Shown: one piece after another, positions 43,614 to 52,982 of the stretch
Layout of the letters: each line of letters starts with the position of its first letter
Position numbering within the stretch: the first letter of the stretch is position 1
Origin: Paenibacillus humicola
GTDB lineage: Bacteria > Bacillota > Bacilli > Paenibacillales > Paenibacillaceae
DNA length: 64,000 nt
Reading direction: 5' to 3'
NCBI RefSeq assembly: GCF_028826105.1
Contig: NZ_JAQGPL010000001.1
Location: forward strand, 3,746,501 to 3,810,500
The notes under the pieces: model-generated
The model's database searches: none
What the model saw: only the letters and a program-made list of their open reading frames with translations
Told to the model about the DNA's origin: nothing
Translations under genes and position numbers: made by a program

Positions 43614-44771
43614 CTATTCCCCGATAAACGCCCCGAACACTTCATTGCCGAGGGGGATCCCCCGCTTTGAGAGCCGGTAGCCCCCGCCGGGGGCGCCGGT
43701 CCGCTCAAGCAGTCCGTCCGCGAGCAGCTTCCGCAGCTGCGGGCCGAAGACGTCCTCGATCGCCTGCCCCGCAAACTGCCCGGCGAACGCTTCGCCGCTG
43801 ACGCCGTCCAGCAGCCGCAGCCCGACCATCATAAAATCCTCCATCGCTTCCTCTTCGCTGACAGGATTTGTTTCGAGTCTCGGCAGCTGCATCCGGGCCT
43901 TATCGATATAGGGCTGTACGCCTTTGACGTTGATATGACGCTCGCCCTTGGCATAGCCGTGGGCGCCCGCTCCGATTCCATAATAAGGCTCGTTCCGCCA
44001 ATAGGTCGTATTATGCCGGCTTTCATAGCCCGGTTTTGCAAAATTGCTGATTTCGTAATGGCGGAAGCCGGCGGCGGTCAGCTTATCGATCAGCAGCATA
44101 TACATCGCAAGCTCGTCATCCTCGGAAGGCAGCGGCAGCTCATTGCGCTCGTAAAGCGCATGGAAAAGTGTATTCTCCTCCACCTTCAGCCCGTAAAGCG
44201 AATAATGCGGCAGCTCCAGCTCCAGCGCGCGGTTCACGCTGTCCGACAGCAGCCCGACCGTCTGGCCGGGCAGGCCGAACATGAGGTCGATCGATAAATT
44301 GTCAAAGCCGGCTTCGCGGGCGTTCCCGATCGAGCGGTATACATCGTCGACGTTGTGTATACGTCCGATCCGCTCCAGCAGCCCGTTGTCGAACGACTGA
44401 ACGCCGAAGCTGATCCGGTTCACCCCTCCGGCTCGCATCGCCGCCAGCTTCTCCGGGTCGGTCGTGCCCGGATTCGCCTCCATCGTAAACTCGGCGCCGT
44501 CCGCAATCGGAAAATGCGCCCGAACCGCCTTCAGGAACCGCTCCATTTGCGGCGGCGTCAACACCGTCGGCGTCCCTCCGCCGACGAAGACCGTGCGGAT
44601 GTCGTCCGGCGGCAGCACGGACACGGTGATTTCCATTTCGCGCTCCAGGGCGTCCAAATAATCGTCCACCGGCTGGCCCTTCAGCACATAGGAGTTGAAG
44701 TCGCAATAATGGCACTTGTTCGTGCAAAACGGGATGTGAATATATAAAGCGCGCGGGGCGTGCATCAGCAT
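43614..44771 (-). CDS. hemW: HemW, radical SAM haem chaperone
   Basis: 385 residues. The radical SAM motif CTNKCHYCDF has Cys16, Cys20 and Cys23; VFVGGGTPTVL and SIDLMFGLPGQT are conserved. HemW proteins resemble coproporphyrinogen dehydrogenase HemN but lack the extra N-terminal cysteine region and act as haem chaperones. The RBS GGAGGTGA lies 6 nt before the ATG. Its position between lepA and hrcA is the same as in B. subtilis. Confidence 0.92.
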   Translation of the reverse strand: MLMHAPRALYIHIPFCTNKCHYCDFNSYVLKGQPVDDYLDALEREMEITVSVLPPDDIRTVFVGGGTPTVLTPPQMERFLKAVRAHFPIADGAEFTMEANPGTTDPEKLAAMRAGGVNRISFGVQSFDNGLLERIGRIHNVDDVYRSIGNAREAGFDNLSIDLMFGLPGQTVGLLSDSVNRALELELPHYSLYGLKVEENTLFHALYERNELPLPSEDDELAMYMLLIDKLTAAGFRHYEISNFAKPGYESRHNTTYWRNEPYYGIGAGAHGYAKGERHINVKGVQPYIDKARMQLPRLETNPVSEEEAMEDFMMVGLRLLDGVSGEAFAGQFAGQAIEDVFGPQLRKLLADGLLERTGAPGGGYRLSKRGIPLGNEVFGAFIGE

Positions 44772-44891
44772 CTTGGGTCACCTCCTGCGGAATCGTGATA
44801 GGGTAAGACAACCGGCTTCTGCCGCTCGGCTGCGCATGTCAACATCAGCGCTTCAATTTTTGAGCGGCGGCGGCGCGCCTGGCACAAAAGC

Positions 44892-44914
44892 GAAAAGGGA
44901 GCCCGCGGCTCCCT
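44892..44914 (-). terminator. Terminator after lepA
   Basis: An 8-bp stem AGGGAGCC / GGCTCCCT with a 3-nt loop, followed on the minus strand by TTTTCGCTTTT. It lies 92 nt past the lepA stop. The remainder of the 234-nt gap to hemW shows nothing else. Confidence 0.75.
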
Positions 44915-45005
44915 CGCGTTGTTTCGTCGCCCGGCCGAAACGGCACACGGCACAGGCTCGTCCGATGCCCGTCCTGCACGGTACGGCACCGGCCCGACCG
45001 ACGAA

Positions 45006-46823
45006 TCAGTCTTCGTCGATTTTCAGCACCGCCATAAACGCTTCCTGCGGCACCTCGACGCTGCCGACCTGCTTCATCCGCTTTTTGCCTTCCTTCTGCT
45101 TCTCCAGCAGCTTGCGCTTCCGGCTGATGTCGCCGCCGTAGCATTTGGCGAGGACGTTCTTGCGCATCGCCTTGACCGTCTCGCGGGCAATGACCTTCTG
45201 ACCGATCGAAGCCTGCACCGGTACCTCGAACATTTGACGCGGAATAAGCTCTTTCAGCTTTTCGCAAATGATCCGCCCGCGCTGGTAGGCGCGGTCGCGG
45301 TGAACGATGACCGACAGGGCGTCGACCTGTTCGCCGTTCAGCATGATGTCCATCTTCACCAGCTTCGACTGGCGGTAGCCGGACAGCTCGTAGTCGAACG
45401 ACGCATAGCCCTTCGTGCTCGATTTGAGCTGGTCGAAGAAATCGTAGACGATTTCGGACAGCGGGATATCGTACGTGATCGTAACGCGGTTCGTGTCCAA
45501 ATATTCCATATTGATAAACTCGCCGCGCTTGTTCTGGCAGAGCTCCATGATGGCGCCGACGTAATCGTTCGGCACGATGATGGCCGCCTTCACGTACGGC
45601 TCCTCGACGTACTCGATTTTGCCGACCTCGGGATAGTTGGACGGGTTGTCGATCTCAATGGTATCCCCATTCGTCAGCGTGACGCGGTAAATAACGCTCG
45701 GCGCAGTCGTTATGAGCGGAATATTGAACTCGCGTTCGATCCGCTCCTGAATGATTTCCATGTGCAGCAGCCCGAGAAAACCGCAGCGGAAGCCGAAGCC
45801 GAGCGCCGACGACGTCTCCGGCTCGTAGCGCAGGGAGGCGTCGTTCAGCTCCAGCTTCTCGAGCGCGTCGCGCAAATCGTTATAATCCTGCGTTTCGATC
45901 GGATATAGGCCGCAGAATACCATCGGGTTGATTCTCCGGTAGCCCGGCAGCGGCTCGGGGGCGGGACGCTTCGCTTCCGTCACCGTGTCGCCGACGCGCG
46001 TATCCTTCACGTTCTTGATGCCCGCCACGATAAAGCCGACGTCTCCGACCGCCAGCTCGTCCACGATGCCCATGCGGGGCATAAACGCGCCGACCTCGAT
46101 AACCTCGAATTCCGCTCCGGTGGCCATGAAGCGGATTTTTTTTCCCGCCCGAATGCTGCCGTCCACCACGCGCACGTATACGATGACGCCTTTGTATGCG
46201 TCGTAATGCGAGTCGAAAATAAGCGCCTTGAGAGGCTGGTCCGGATCGCCCGCCGGCGCCGGCACCTTCGAGACGACCTGCTCCAAAATGTCTTTAATGC
46301 CGATGCCCGCCTTCGCGGAAGCCAGCACCGCTTCGCTTGCGTCGAGGCCGATGACGTCCTCGATTTCCTGCTTGACGCGCTCCGGCTCGGCGCTCGGAAG
46401 GTCGATTTTATTGATAACCGGCAAAATTTCCAGGTTGTTGTCCAGCGCCAGGTAAACGTTCGCCAGCGTCTGGGCCTCGATGCCCTGCGCCGCGTCCACG
46501 ACGAGCAGCGCGCCTTCGCAGGCGGCCAGGCTTCGCGAAACCTCATACGTAAAATCGACGTGTCCCGGCGTATCGATCAGGTTCAATATATATTCCACGC
46601 CGTCGTCCGCCTTATAGACGAGCCGAACGGCCTGCAGCTTAATCGTAATGCCGCGCTCGCGCTCCAAATCCATCTGGTCGAGCACCTGGTCCTGCATTTC
46701 CCGGGAGGACAGCGCGCCCGTATATTCCAAGATTCGATCGGCCAAAGTCGATTTGCCGTGATCGATATGGGCAATAATCGAAAAGTTCCTGATTCTATTC
46801 TGTCGGTCGCGTACGTCCGCCAT
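45006..46823 (-). CDS. lepA: Elongation factor 4 (LepA)
   Basis: 605 residues. LepA is a ribosome-bound GTPase related to EF-G. It has G1 (AHIDHGKST), G3 (DTPGH), G4 (NKIDLP) and the LepA-specific C-terminal domain with [20 protein letters not shown]. Start: ATG at 46823 after GGGGGTTAGGC; the open frame to 46838 adds five residues. A good sigma-A promoter lies just upstream, overlapping the end of the DUF3679 gene, so lepA can be transcribed on its own. Confidence 0.97.
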   Translation of the reverse strand: MADVRDRQNRIRNFSIIAHIDHGKSTLADRILEYTGALSSREMQDQVLDQMDLERERGITIKLQAVRLVYKADDGVEYILNLIDTPGHVDFTYEVSRSLAACEGALLVVDAAQGIEAQTLANVYLALDNNLEILPVINKIDLPSAEPERVKQEIEDVIGLDASEAVLASAKAGIGIKDILEQVVSKVPAPAGDPDQPLKALIFDSHYDAYKGVIVYVRVVDGSIRAGKKIRFMATGAEFEVIEVGAFMPRMGIVDELAVGDVGFIVAGIKNVKDTRVGDTVTEAKRPAPEPLPGYRRINPMVFCGLYPIETQDYNDLRDALEKLELNDASLRYEPETSSALGFGFRCGFLGLLHMEIIQERIEREFNIPLITTAPSVIYRVTLTNGDTIEIDNPSNYPEVGKIEYVEEPYVKAAIIVPNDYVGAIMELCQNKRGEFINMEYLDTNRVTITYDIPLSEIVYDFFDQLKSSTKGYASFDYELSGYRQSKLVKMDIMLNGEQVDALSVIVHRDRAYQRGRIICEKLKELIPRQMFEVPVQASIGQKVIARETVKAMRKNVLAKCYGGDISRKRKLLEKQKEGKKRMKQVGSVEVPQEAFMAVLKIDED

Positions 46824-46864
46824 GCCTAACCCCCACAAAGATCCATATTGCCAGCCATTCCGTA

Positions 46865-46893
46865 ATTATATCAGTTCGGGGGGTGGTCATCAA
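46865..46893 (-). promoter_or_regulatory. Sigma-A promoter of lepA
   Basis: Minus strand -35 TTGATG (46888-46893), 17-bp spacer, -10 TATAAT (46865-46870). The -35 overlaps the stop codon of the upstream DUF3679 gene. Confidence 0.75.
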
Positions 46894-47483
46894 TCCGTAA
46901 TCGAATCGAAGAACGAAACGATAAAACGGATCCCTTCGCTCGATACCGACTGCAGCAGACCGGCCGCGCCGTCGGCCAGCTTGTTAACCGACGAATCGCG
47001 CCGCGTATCGGGAAGCCCGGGCAGCCGTTCGTTTTGCGGTGCGGGCGGCTGCTGCTGCGCCGCTTCCGGCTGCTGCGTCCGGCCGCCGCTCCAGCGGCTG
47101 CGCTCGGCTTCGGCGACGCTTCGGGGCGGCTGCTGCCCGTAAGCATCCGAATTTTCGGGCAGCGATCGCCATCCGTCATCGCCGCCGTACTGCCCGTAAG
47201 CGCCGGCCTGCGAACCGCCGTAACCGCCTCCGGCATATCCGCCGCCCGGCTGTCCGCCGTAAAGGCCGTCGTTTGCATGATCGCCGCTGCCGGCCTGCCC
47301 TGACGGCGGATAGGTCCATCCCCCATCGGGGTCATAGCCCGTCCGGTTTACGGGCAGCGCCCCGTCGCTGCCGAAAGGCCCGTTGATCCGCTGGACGCCG
47401 CTGGTTGCAATATCGATGCCGAACAGCACGATGAGCGCCACGACGCCCCCGATCATCGCCATTTTAAACGATTGACGCCGCAT
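46890..47483 (-). CDS. DUF3679/YqxA-like membrane protein
   Basis: 197 residues. One N-terminal transmembrane helix (MAMIGGVVALIVLFGIDIA) is followed by a Gly/Tyr/Gln/Pro-rich disordered region (residues about 55-155) and an amphipathic C-terminus (SVSSEGIRFIVSFFDSITD). Its place between spoIIP and lepA is that of B. subtilis yqxA; the helix and tail fit DUF3679. The family's function is unknown but linked to sporulation by context. The middle is much longer than in YqxA. RBS AAGGAGG precedes the ATG. Confidence 0.75.
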   Translation of the reverse strand: MRRQSFKMAMIGGVVALIVLFGIDIATSGVQRINGPFGSDGALPVNRTGYDPDGGWTYPPSGQAGSGDHANDGLYGGQPGGGYAGGGYGGSQAGAYGQYGGDDGWRSLPENSDAYGQQPPRSVAEAERSRWSGGRTQQPEAAQQQPPAPQNERLPGLPDTRRDSSVNKLADGAAGLLQSVSSEGIRFIVSFFDSITD

Positions 47484-47559
47484 ATCGCTTTTCCTCCTTA
47501 TAATCTCTCCGAATCTTCCTATCGCCAGTATTTCCGCCCGAGACCGTCCGATACGCGAT

Positions 47560-48870
47560 TCAGCTGGAAAAATTCGTTTTCGGAACGCTCACTTTCTCCG
47601 CATTCCAGTAAATCTTCGAAATCACCTTGGCCAGCGCATCGACCGTCCGGTACGATTCCTCCAGCGTATTGTCGATGCCGCCGATTTCGATCAGCACGCT
47701 GTCCGGAGAGACGGACTGATTATACTCGCCGTTGCCGGTCGCCGTCGTTTTGCCCCAGATGCCGCGCGAGATGCCCGGATACTCTTTCTTGAGCGCCGCG
47801 TCGATTTCTTCGGCGAACGCTTCGTTTTTGCGCCAGTTCGGGTTGGCGTGGCCGACGATGAAGAAGACCTGCGCGTAAGATTTGCCGTTGATCGTCGCCG
47901 TCGTATATTTGCGGTGCTGCGAATCGCGGTGAATGTCGAAGAAAAACTTCAAATCTTTGTTCGATGCCATTGCCTCTTCGACCGTTTTTTTCGAATATTT
48001 ATAGGAAAGCACCCACATATAATTTTTGATCGTGCTCGAATAATCCGTCGACGAATGCAGCGTCCCGATGCCGGCATCGTTCAGCTCCTCCGCCAGCCGC
48101 TTGCCGAGCAGGGTCACGTTGATGGTGGACGACGTCGGATCGCTGCTGTTCGTTTTCAGCTCCGGCGCCCACGATTCGCGGTTATGCGAATGGTAAATGA
48201 ACACGACATCGCGGCCGGCCGTCGTCGGAGCGGCCGAGTGGCCCGCCTCCTGCCCGCCGGCTGCCGGACCGGCGGGTTTGCCGGTACCGTCCTGCGCTCC
48301 CCCACTCTGAGGCGATTCGGAAGAGCCGTCCTTCGCTCCTCCGGTCGAATCCGCCTGCGGCTTCACGCCGGTTCCTTCCTTTTCCGCTCCGCCTGCTCCA
48401 CCCTGCGTTTCGCCCGCTGCCGGACCGCCGGCCGGCTCGCGGTCTTCGGGCGGCGTTCCCGCGTCCGCGGTAAGCGGTACCGTCCGGTCGCCGCCGTCCA
48501 TGCCGGGGTATTCGCGCGCAAGCAGGCTTTTCGGATCGGAGACGTTGACGTCCGTCAGCATCCGCACCAGAAATGCGCCGAGCTGCTTGCCCGACGGCTG
48601 CGCGCCGCCCTTGCCGTCGTCCGCCGCCGGCATCTCCATCGCCAGCATCCGTCCGAACAAGCTGCTTGACAATGCTGCGGCGAGTCCTTTCATCGACGAG
48701 ACCGGCGTACCGGCAGCGTTCTGCTGCACGATCGCGCCGATTCCGATTACAAGCACCATAAACATCGATAAGACGGATAATAAAACAAAGGTGCGTCCCG
48801 TCACGAGCAGCTCGCGAAGCCTGCGGCTGCCGTTTCGCAAATTCCAGGTTACGACAGGTTTCATTTCCAA
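47560..48870 (-). CDS. spoIIP: Stage II sporulation protein P
   Basis: 436 residues. SpoIIP is a septal peptidoglycan amidase/endopeptidase that works with SpoIID and SpoIIM during engulfment. It has an N-terminal transmembrane helix (residues about 27-48), a Gly/Pro/Glu-rich linker (about 135-215), and the catalytic domain with VVFIYHSHNRESW, FFFDIHRDSQ, FFIVGHANPNW and VLIEIGGIDN. Start: TTG at 48870 with GGGAGG before it; an ATG two codons later is possible. It is downstream of gpr, from which it is separated by a terminator. Confidence 0.94.
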   Translation of the reverse strand: MEMKPVVTWNLRNGSRRLRELLVTGRTFVLLSVLSMFMVLVIGIGAIVQQNAAGTPVSSMKGLAAALSSSLFGRMLAMEMPAADDGKGGAQPSGKQLGAFLVRMLTDVNVSDPKSLLAREYPGMDGGDRTVPLTADAGTPPEDREPAGGPAAGETQGGAGGAEKEGTGVKPQADSTGGAKDGSSESPQSGGAQDGTGKPAGPAAGGQEAGHSAAPTTAGRDVVFIYHSHNRESWAPELKTNSSDPTSSTINVTLLGKRLAEELNDAGIGTLHSSTDYSSTIKNYMWVLSYKYSKKTVEEAMASNKDLKFFFDIHRDSQHRKYTTATINGKSYAQVFFIVGHANPNWRKNEAFAEEIDAALKKEYPGISRGIWGKTTATGNGEYNQSVSPDSVLIEIGGIDNTLEESYRTVDALAKVISKIYWNAEKVSVPKTNFSS

Positions 48871-48974
48871 GCGTTCCTCCCATCGGTGCGCTTTCTCTTA
48901 AACAAGCTGTTATCACTTTATGAGAGGATCGGAATCCATAGAACCGAAAGTTTCATAGAAAGCGGCTTTCATAG

Positions 48975-49006
48975 AAAAAGAGACTTCCCGCGGGAAGCCT
49001 CTTTTC
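48975..49006 (-). terminator. Terminator between gpr and spoIIP
   Basis: An 11-bp stem with one mismatch (GAGACTTCCCG / CGGGAAGCCTC), preceded and followed by A and T runs. On the minus strand it ends in CTTTTTC. Two TTTCATAGAAA copies with a 16-bp period (48951-48961, 48967-48977) lie beside it. Confidence 0.8.
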
Positions 49007-49018
49007 ATGAACGGCGGA

Positions 49019-50023
49019 TTAATGCGTGTAGGCGGCTACGTTCGATTTGTCCACCGCTTCATGGAGCGCGGCATTCAGTCCGCTTGCCACGATGTTCGCG
49101 ATGTCTTCGATAAACTGGTCGATTTCTTTCGGGGTGACGAGCAGGTCGTAGCCGAGCGGCCCGAGCGCTTCGCGGACGAGCTGCAGCCGTTCGTTCTCCG
49201 GCATTTGATTGATCAGGCCGAATATATGGTCGGTATTGCCGTTCTGGGCCTGGATATGCTTCTTCATCAGCTCGATCGTATTATTGACGATCGTTGAGGC
49301 ATAGACGACCGTCGGAACTCCAATGGCGACGACCGGGATGCCGAGGATGTCCTTCGTCAGCCCTTTCCGCTTGTTCCCGATGCCCGAGCCCGGATGAATT
49401 CCGGTATCGGCGATTTGGATCGTCGTATTGACCCGCTCGAGCGCCTTGGAGGCAAGCGCGTCGATGGCGATGACGAGGTCGGGCTTCGACCGGTCCACGA
49501 TACCCTGCACGATCTCGCTCGATTCGATGCCGGTGATGCCGAGCACGCCCGGAGCAACGGCGCTGACGCAGCGGTATCCGGGTGCGACCTGATCGGGCAT
49601 CAATTCGAAGAAATGCCGCGTGACCAGCGCATTCTCGACGACGAGTGGGCCTAGGGCGTCGGGCGTCACGTTCCAGTTGCCCAGTCCGACGATCAAAATA
49701 TTCGCGTTCTTGTCAACCCCGATGCGTTCCAGAAACGAAGCGAATTCCTGGGCGAATCTGGTGGCGAGCCGGTCCTGAAGGCCGGTATCCTGCTTGCGCA
49801 GATCGGGTACCTCGAAGGTCACGTAATGGCCGATCATTTTGCCGAGTGCGCGCGAGCCCTGTTCGTCCAATATATCGAGACGCGTAATCGTAATGCCGTC
49901 TTCTTCCTCGGTGCCGGAACGGACGCCCGGAATCGGGCCCTGGCCCCCGGATTCCGCCAGTTCTTTAGCCTCCAGCGCCAAGTCGATGCCGGCATTGAAT
50001 CGCGACAAATCAAGCTCTTCCAT
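49019..50023 (-). CDS. gpr: Germination endopeptidase GPR
   Basis: 334 residues. GPR is an aspartic-type protease that starts degradation of small acid-soluble spore proteins on germination. It is made as a zymogen; the N-terminal GIDLALEAKE region looks like the self-cleavage site. NILIVGLGNWNVTPDALGP, DTGIHPGSGIGNKRK and VYASTIVNNTIELM are family blocks. Start: ATG at 50023. A sigma-G-like promoter lies upstream, as expected for a forespore gene. Confidence 0.95.
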   Translation of the reverse strand: MEELDLSRFNAGIDLALEAKELAESGGQGPIPGVRSGTEEEDGITITRLDILDEQGSRALGKMIGHYVTFEVPDLRKQDTGLQDRLATRFAQEFASFLERIGVDKNANILIVGLGNWNVTPDALGPLVVENALVTRHFFELMPDQVAPGYRCVSAVAPGVLGITGIESSEIVQGIVDRSKPDLVIAIDALASKALERVNTTIQIADTGIHPGSGIGNKRKGLTKDILGIPVVAIGVPTVVYASTIVNNTIELMKKHIQAQNGNTDHIFGLINQMPENERLQLVREALGPLGYDLLVTPKEIDQFIEDIANIVASGLNAALHEAVDKSNVAAYTH

Positions 50024-50056
50024 GATGTTCGGGCGCTCCTTCCATCGGTTTGGCTT

Positions 50057-50086
50057 TAGTTTGCGAACATGGAAAGTGAATTATGC
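50057..50086 (-). promoter_or_regulatory. Sigma-G-like promoter of gpr
   Basis: Minus strand GCATA (50082-50086), 18-bp spacer, CAAACTA (50057-50063). This is close to the Bacillus sigma-G consensus (GHATR, N18, CATWHTA). The start of gpr is 34 nt downstream. Confidence 0.55.
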
Positions 50087-50165
50087 GGGCGAACGGAGCG
50101 CCGTCCGCCGTTTGCCGCAAGCCGCTTCTGCCGCTGCCGGCGGGCATCTGAGCCGGTGACGGCTA

Positions 50166-50194
50166 TTGCTTTTTGGAAATGCCCATGGTAGAAT
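50166..50194 (+). promoter_or_regulatory. Probable promoter of rpsT
   Basis: -35 TTGCTT (50166-50171), 17-bp spacer, -10 TAGAAT (50189-50194), 55 nt upstream of the rpsT ATG. Confidence 0.6.
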
Positions 50195-50249
50195 GTTTCA
50201 AGTTGTGTTTTAACTAAGGGGTTTCTCTTGCTACGGGAGGTGAAATGCT

Positions 50250-50522
50250 ATGCCAAACATTAAATCCGCTGTGAAACGCGTCAAAACGAGCGAAAAACGC
50301 CGCGCTTTGAACGCTTCGCAAAAATCCGCGCTCCGCACGGCCGTGAAAGCCGCCGACCAAGCTGTTGTCGCAACAGACGTCGATGCTGCCAAAGCCGCCC
50401 TGCAAGCCGCGACGAAAAAGCTGGACAAGGCGGTTACCAAAGGCCTGATCCATAAAAATGCGGCTGCCCGCAAAAAATCTCGTCTGGCGAAAAAGCTGAA
50501 CGCTCTTTCGGCGCAAGCCTGA
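50250..50522 (+). CDS. rpsT: 30S ribosomal protein S20
   Basis: 90 residues, very rich in Lys and Ala. The N-terminus [18 protein letters not shown] and the C-terminal [17 protein letters not shown] are diagnostic of bS20, which binds 16S rRNA. The RBS is GGGAGGTGA. It stands alone on the plus strand between gpr and holA, with a promoter before and a strong terminator after it. Confidence 0.97.
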   Translation: MPNIKSAVKRVKTSEKRRALNASQKSALRTAVKAADQAVVATDVDAAKAALQAATKKLDKAVTKGLIHKNAAARKKSRLAKKLNALSAQA

Positions 50523-50530
50523 TTCGAATA

Positions 50531-50579
50531 AAAAGTCCTGCCCGGTCCGCGGCGAAGCGGAGGAGCAGGACTTTTTTTG
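50531..50579. terminator. Bidirectional terminator between rpsT and holA
   Basis: AGTCCTGC / GCAGGACT arms (50534-50541, 50565-50572) followed by seven Ts on the plus strand and TTTTT on the minus strand. Confidence 0.9.
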
Positions 50580-50599
50580 CGCCTTTTAACGGATGTCCT

Positions 50600-51625
50600 T
50601 CAGGCGGCCATCGACAACAGAAACAGCTCGAGGCCGAGCGTTTTGTCGATTTGGCCGGTCTTCATTTGATAGTCGAGTTCCGCGAGCCGGTTCAGGTGCG
50701 CGCCCAGCGCGGCGGTCGTAAACTTGCGGGCCTTCTCGGCAGCCAGCTTCACGGCGTACGGGTGCAGGCCGAGCTGCCCCGCCATCTGCTGCGGCGAATA
50801 CCGGTGCTGCTCAAGCTCTTTGACCTGCAGCATGATCCGCAGCTGGCGGGCGATCAGCGCCGCGATGCGGATCGGCTCCTCCCGCCGCAGCAGCAGCTCG
50901 CCGTACAGCCGGAGCGCCCGGTCCGCCTGCAGCGAAGCCATCGCATCGATGAGGGCGAAAACATCCTCTTCGACCGTCGAGGCGGTCAGCGCCTCGACCG
51001 AATCCGCGCCGACCGCGCCGCCTTCTCCCGCATACAGGCACAGCTTGTCCACCTCGTTCGCCAGCTGCTGCAGGCTCGCGCCGGTGCGGGCGAGCAGCAG
51101 TTCAGCGGCTTCCCGGCTCATCGACCGTCCCTGCTCCTCCGCCCTGCGCACGGTCCACTGCAGCAGCTCGTTTTCCGTCAGCTCCTGAAACGGCAGCAGC
51201 GCATCCTTTTCCTTCAGCAGCTTGACCGCCTTGCGGCGCTCGTCGAGCTTGTCGGCCATCACGAGAAAGACGACGACGCTGCTTTCGCACGGCTCCTGCA
51301 CATACGCGATCAGCCGCTCCGTCCGGTGTTCGATTTTCCCGCCTTCCCGGCCCTGCGCCGCAGCCAGTACCGATTGATCGCGGACGACCACCAGCTTGCG
51401 GCTGGCGAAGAAAGGCAGCGTCTCCGCTTCGGCAACCGCTTCGTCGACCGGCATCTCGGACGTATCGAATTTGACTACGCCGAGCTCGCGCTCCTCCTCC
51501 GGCAGCAGCGCTTCGGTCAAGGCGGCCACAAACTGCCGCATCCGGTAACGGTCTTTGCCATACAGCACGTATACCGGCCGAAATTGCCCGTTCTTCCATT
51601 CCCTTGCCGCCGCTTTCGCGTCCAT
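50600..51625 (-). CDS. holA: DNA polymerase III delta subunit
   Basis: 341 residues. HolA is the clamp-loader subunit that opens the beta clamp. It has PVYVLYGKDRYRMRQF at the N-terminus, a degenerate AAA+ domain, LANEVDKLCLYAG and the C-terminal collar domain. It matches B. subtilis YqeN/HolA in length and position next to rpsT. RBS GAGGA before ATG. Confidence 0.93.
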   Translation of the reverse strand: MDAKAAAREWKNGQFRPVYVLYGKDRYRMRQFVAALTEALLPEEERELGVVKFDTSEMPVDEAVAEAETLPFFASRKLVVVRDQSVLAAAQGREGGKIEHRTERLIAYVQEPCESSVVVFLVMADKLDERRKAVKLLKEKDALLPFQELTENELLQWTVRRAEEQGRSMSREAAELLLARTGASLQQLANEVDKLCLYAGEGGAVGADSVEALTASTVEEDVFALIDAMASLQADRALRLYGELLLRREEPIRIAALIARQLRIMLQVKELEQHRYSPQQMAGQLGLHPYAVKLAAEKARKFTTAALGAHLNRLAELDYQMKTGQIDKTLGLELFLLSMAA

Positions 51626-51662
51626 CGCTTGTCCTCGCTTTCGTTCGAGCTGCAGAAGAGCA

Positions 51663-51697
51663 ACAAAGGGATGAAGCGGAAGGCTTCATCCCTTTGT
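51663..51697. terminator. 15-bp hairpin after the anti-sigma gene
   Basis: A perfect stem (51663-51677 / 51683-51697), loop GGAAG, without a strong T run. It lies between the end of the anti-sigma gene (upstream on the minus strand) and holA, and probably ends the sigma/anti-sigma transcript. The rest of the 220-nt gap appears empty. Confidence 0.55.
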
Positions 51698-51845
51698 CCC
51701 TGAACATCTATATAAACATCCGTCGCAGGCGGCCCATGGTACCGCTGCAGGGATGGTCATACGATGCCCGAGGCACCGTCCATGACGCGTGCGTTTTCTA
51801 TACCATACGCAGCTGTCACGGAAAGTGTGCAAACCTGCCCGCGAA

Positions 51846-52982
51846 TTATTTGATTTGCGTCGTTTCCGTGCCGTTCGCCGCGTCCACCGTATGGACGACG
51901 GTCTTCCCGTTTTCGTCCTTGGTCTCGAACGTAAGCGTCCTGCCGTCCTCCGACCATTTTACCGCAGTAACGCCGCCTTTGAAAGCTTCACTTTGATATG
52001 TGATTTGGTTCGCTTCATTGTCGGCGATGCCGAGCACCGACGACGAATCGTCGAAAGCCGCCTTATACCGGCCGCCAGGTGAATCCCATTGCCGGGTAAT
52101 CCGTGCGGCGCTGAAAATTTGCCCGTCCTTCGGCGCGCTATCATCCGGCGGAGCCGCCGGCTTATTCGGCCCGTTCGTTATTCCCGGTCCGTCAGCAGCG
52201 GAGCCGTCGGGAGACGCAGACTGCTGCCCGCCCGAGCCCGATGTCGAATAGTTGGGCGAAAAGGAGGGCGCGCCGGAATTGCCTTCCGGTCCGAAATGCC
52301 GTTCGGTGTCCGCGCCGCCGTCTCCCGTACCGGAATCTGCGGCGTCGCCGCCGCCCGAACGCTGCGTATCGGAACCCCGCTTCGTTGAAGCCGTGCCGTC
52401 CGGATTCGCAGTGTTATCCGAATTCTTCTCGAGCTGTTTCGTCGCAGCTGCTTGATCGTCCAGAATAGGTTTCTGATCGGCTGACCGCAGCTCCGCTCCG
52501 CCTGTAGCCGCGCCCGCATCGGACGCCGCTTTATCGGCGGTCGAGGTCATCCCGCTTAACTCCTGCCGCAGCGTGCCGCCGGAATAATTGACGATCAGCA
52601 GAGCCGCGGCAATGCCTGCCGCGGCGACTCCGAGGGCGGCGCCGAGCGTCGTCCGGCTGACCAAGCGGCGCGCCGGCTTGCCGGCGCGGCCCGCCCTTGC
52701 GGCCGGAGGCTCCTCGCCGGTTTCCGTCCGTGCCGGCAGGCCGCTTCCCGCGCCCTCCGCCTGAAGCTCGGCGAGGCGCGGCAAAATCGCATCGACGAGG
52801 CTGTAGCTCGGCGTCACCTTCGGCAAATTTTCCAGTCCGGCATTAAGCAGCTGCAGACGTTCGAACACCCTCCTGCATTCGGGGCAATGCCGCGTATGAG
52901 TCATCAAGACCTCGGTCTCAAGATCGTCAAGATCGCCGTCAAGCTGCCGCTGCATATAGTCCATCACCTCTTGACAATTCAT
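51846..52982 (-). CDS. Anti-sigma factor with zinc-binding (zf-HC2) domain
   Basis: 378 residues. The N-terminal zinc-finger anti-sigma domain has His29-x3-Cys33-x2-Cys36 (THTRHCPEC). A transmembrane helix follows (residues about 112-132, LGAALGVAAAGIAAALLIV). A long Gly/Ser/Asp/Thr-rich extracytoplasmic linker leads to a C-terminal beta-rich domain (residues about 285-378, WDSPGGRYKAAF, WSEDGRTLTFE) that looks like a WD40/PD40-type sensor fragment. It overlaps the sigma gene by 4 nt (ATGA), typical of an ECF sigma/anti-sigma pair. It should hold the sigma factor at the membrane until a signal is received outside. Confidence 0.85.
   Translation of the reverse strand: MNCQEVMDYMQRQLDGDLDDLETEVLMTHTRHCPECRRVFERLQLLNAGLENLPKVTPSYSLVDAILPRLAELQAEGAGSGLPARTETGEEPPAARAGRAGKPARRLVSRTTLGAALGVAAAGIAAALLIVNYSGGTLRQELSGMTSTADKAASDAGAATGGAELRSADQKPILDDQAAATKQLEKNSDNTANPDGTASTKRGSDTQRSGGGDAADSGTGDGGADTERHFGPEGNSGAPSFSPNYSTSGSGGQQSASPDGSAADGPGITNGPNKPAAPPDDSAPKDGQIFSAARITRQWDSPGGRYKAAFDDSSSVLGIADNEANQITYQSEAFKGGVTAVKWSEDGRTLTFETKDENGKTVVHTVDAANGTETTQIK

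Noticed and set aside
48930..48977. Repeated TTTCATAGAAA near spoIIP as sporulation promoter
   Set aside because: Two copies with a 16-bp period are seen, but I could not align them with sigma-E, -F or -G consensus with confidence.
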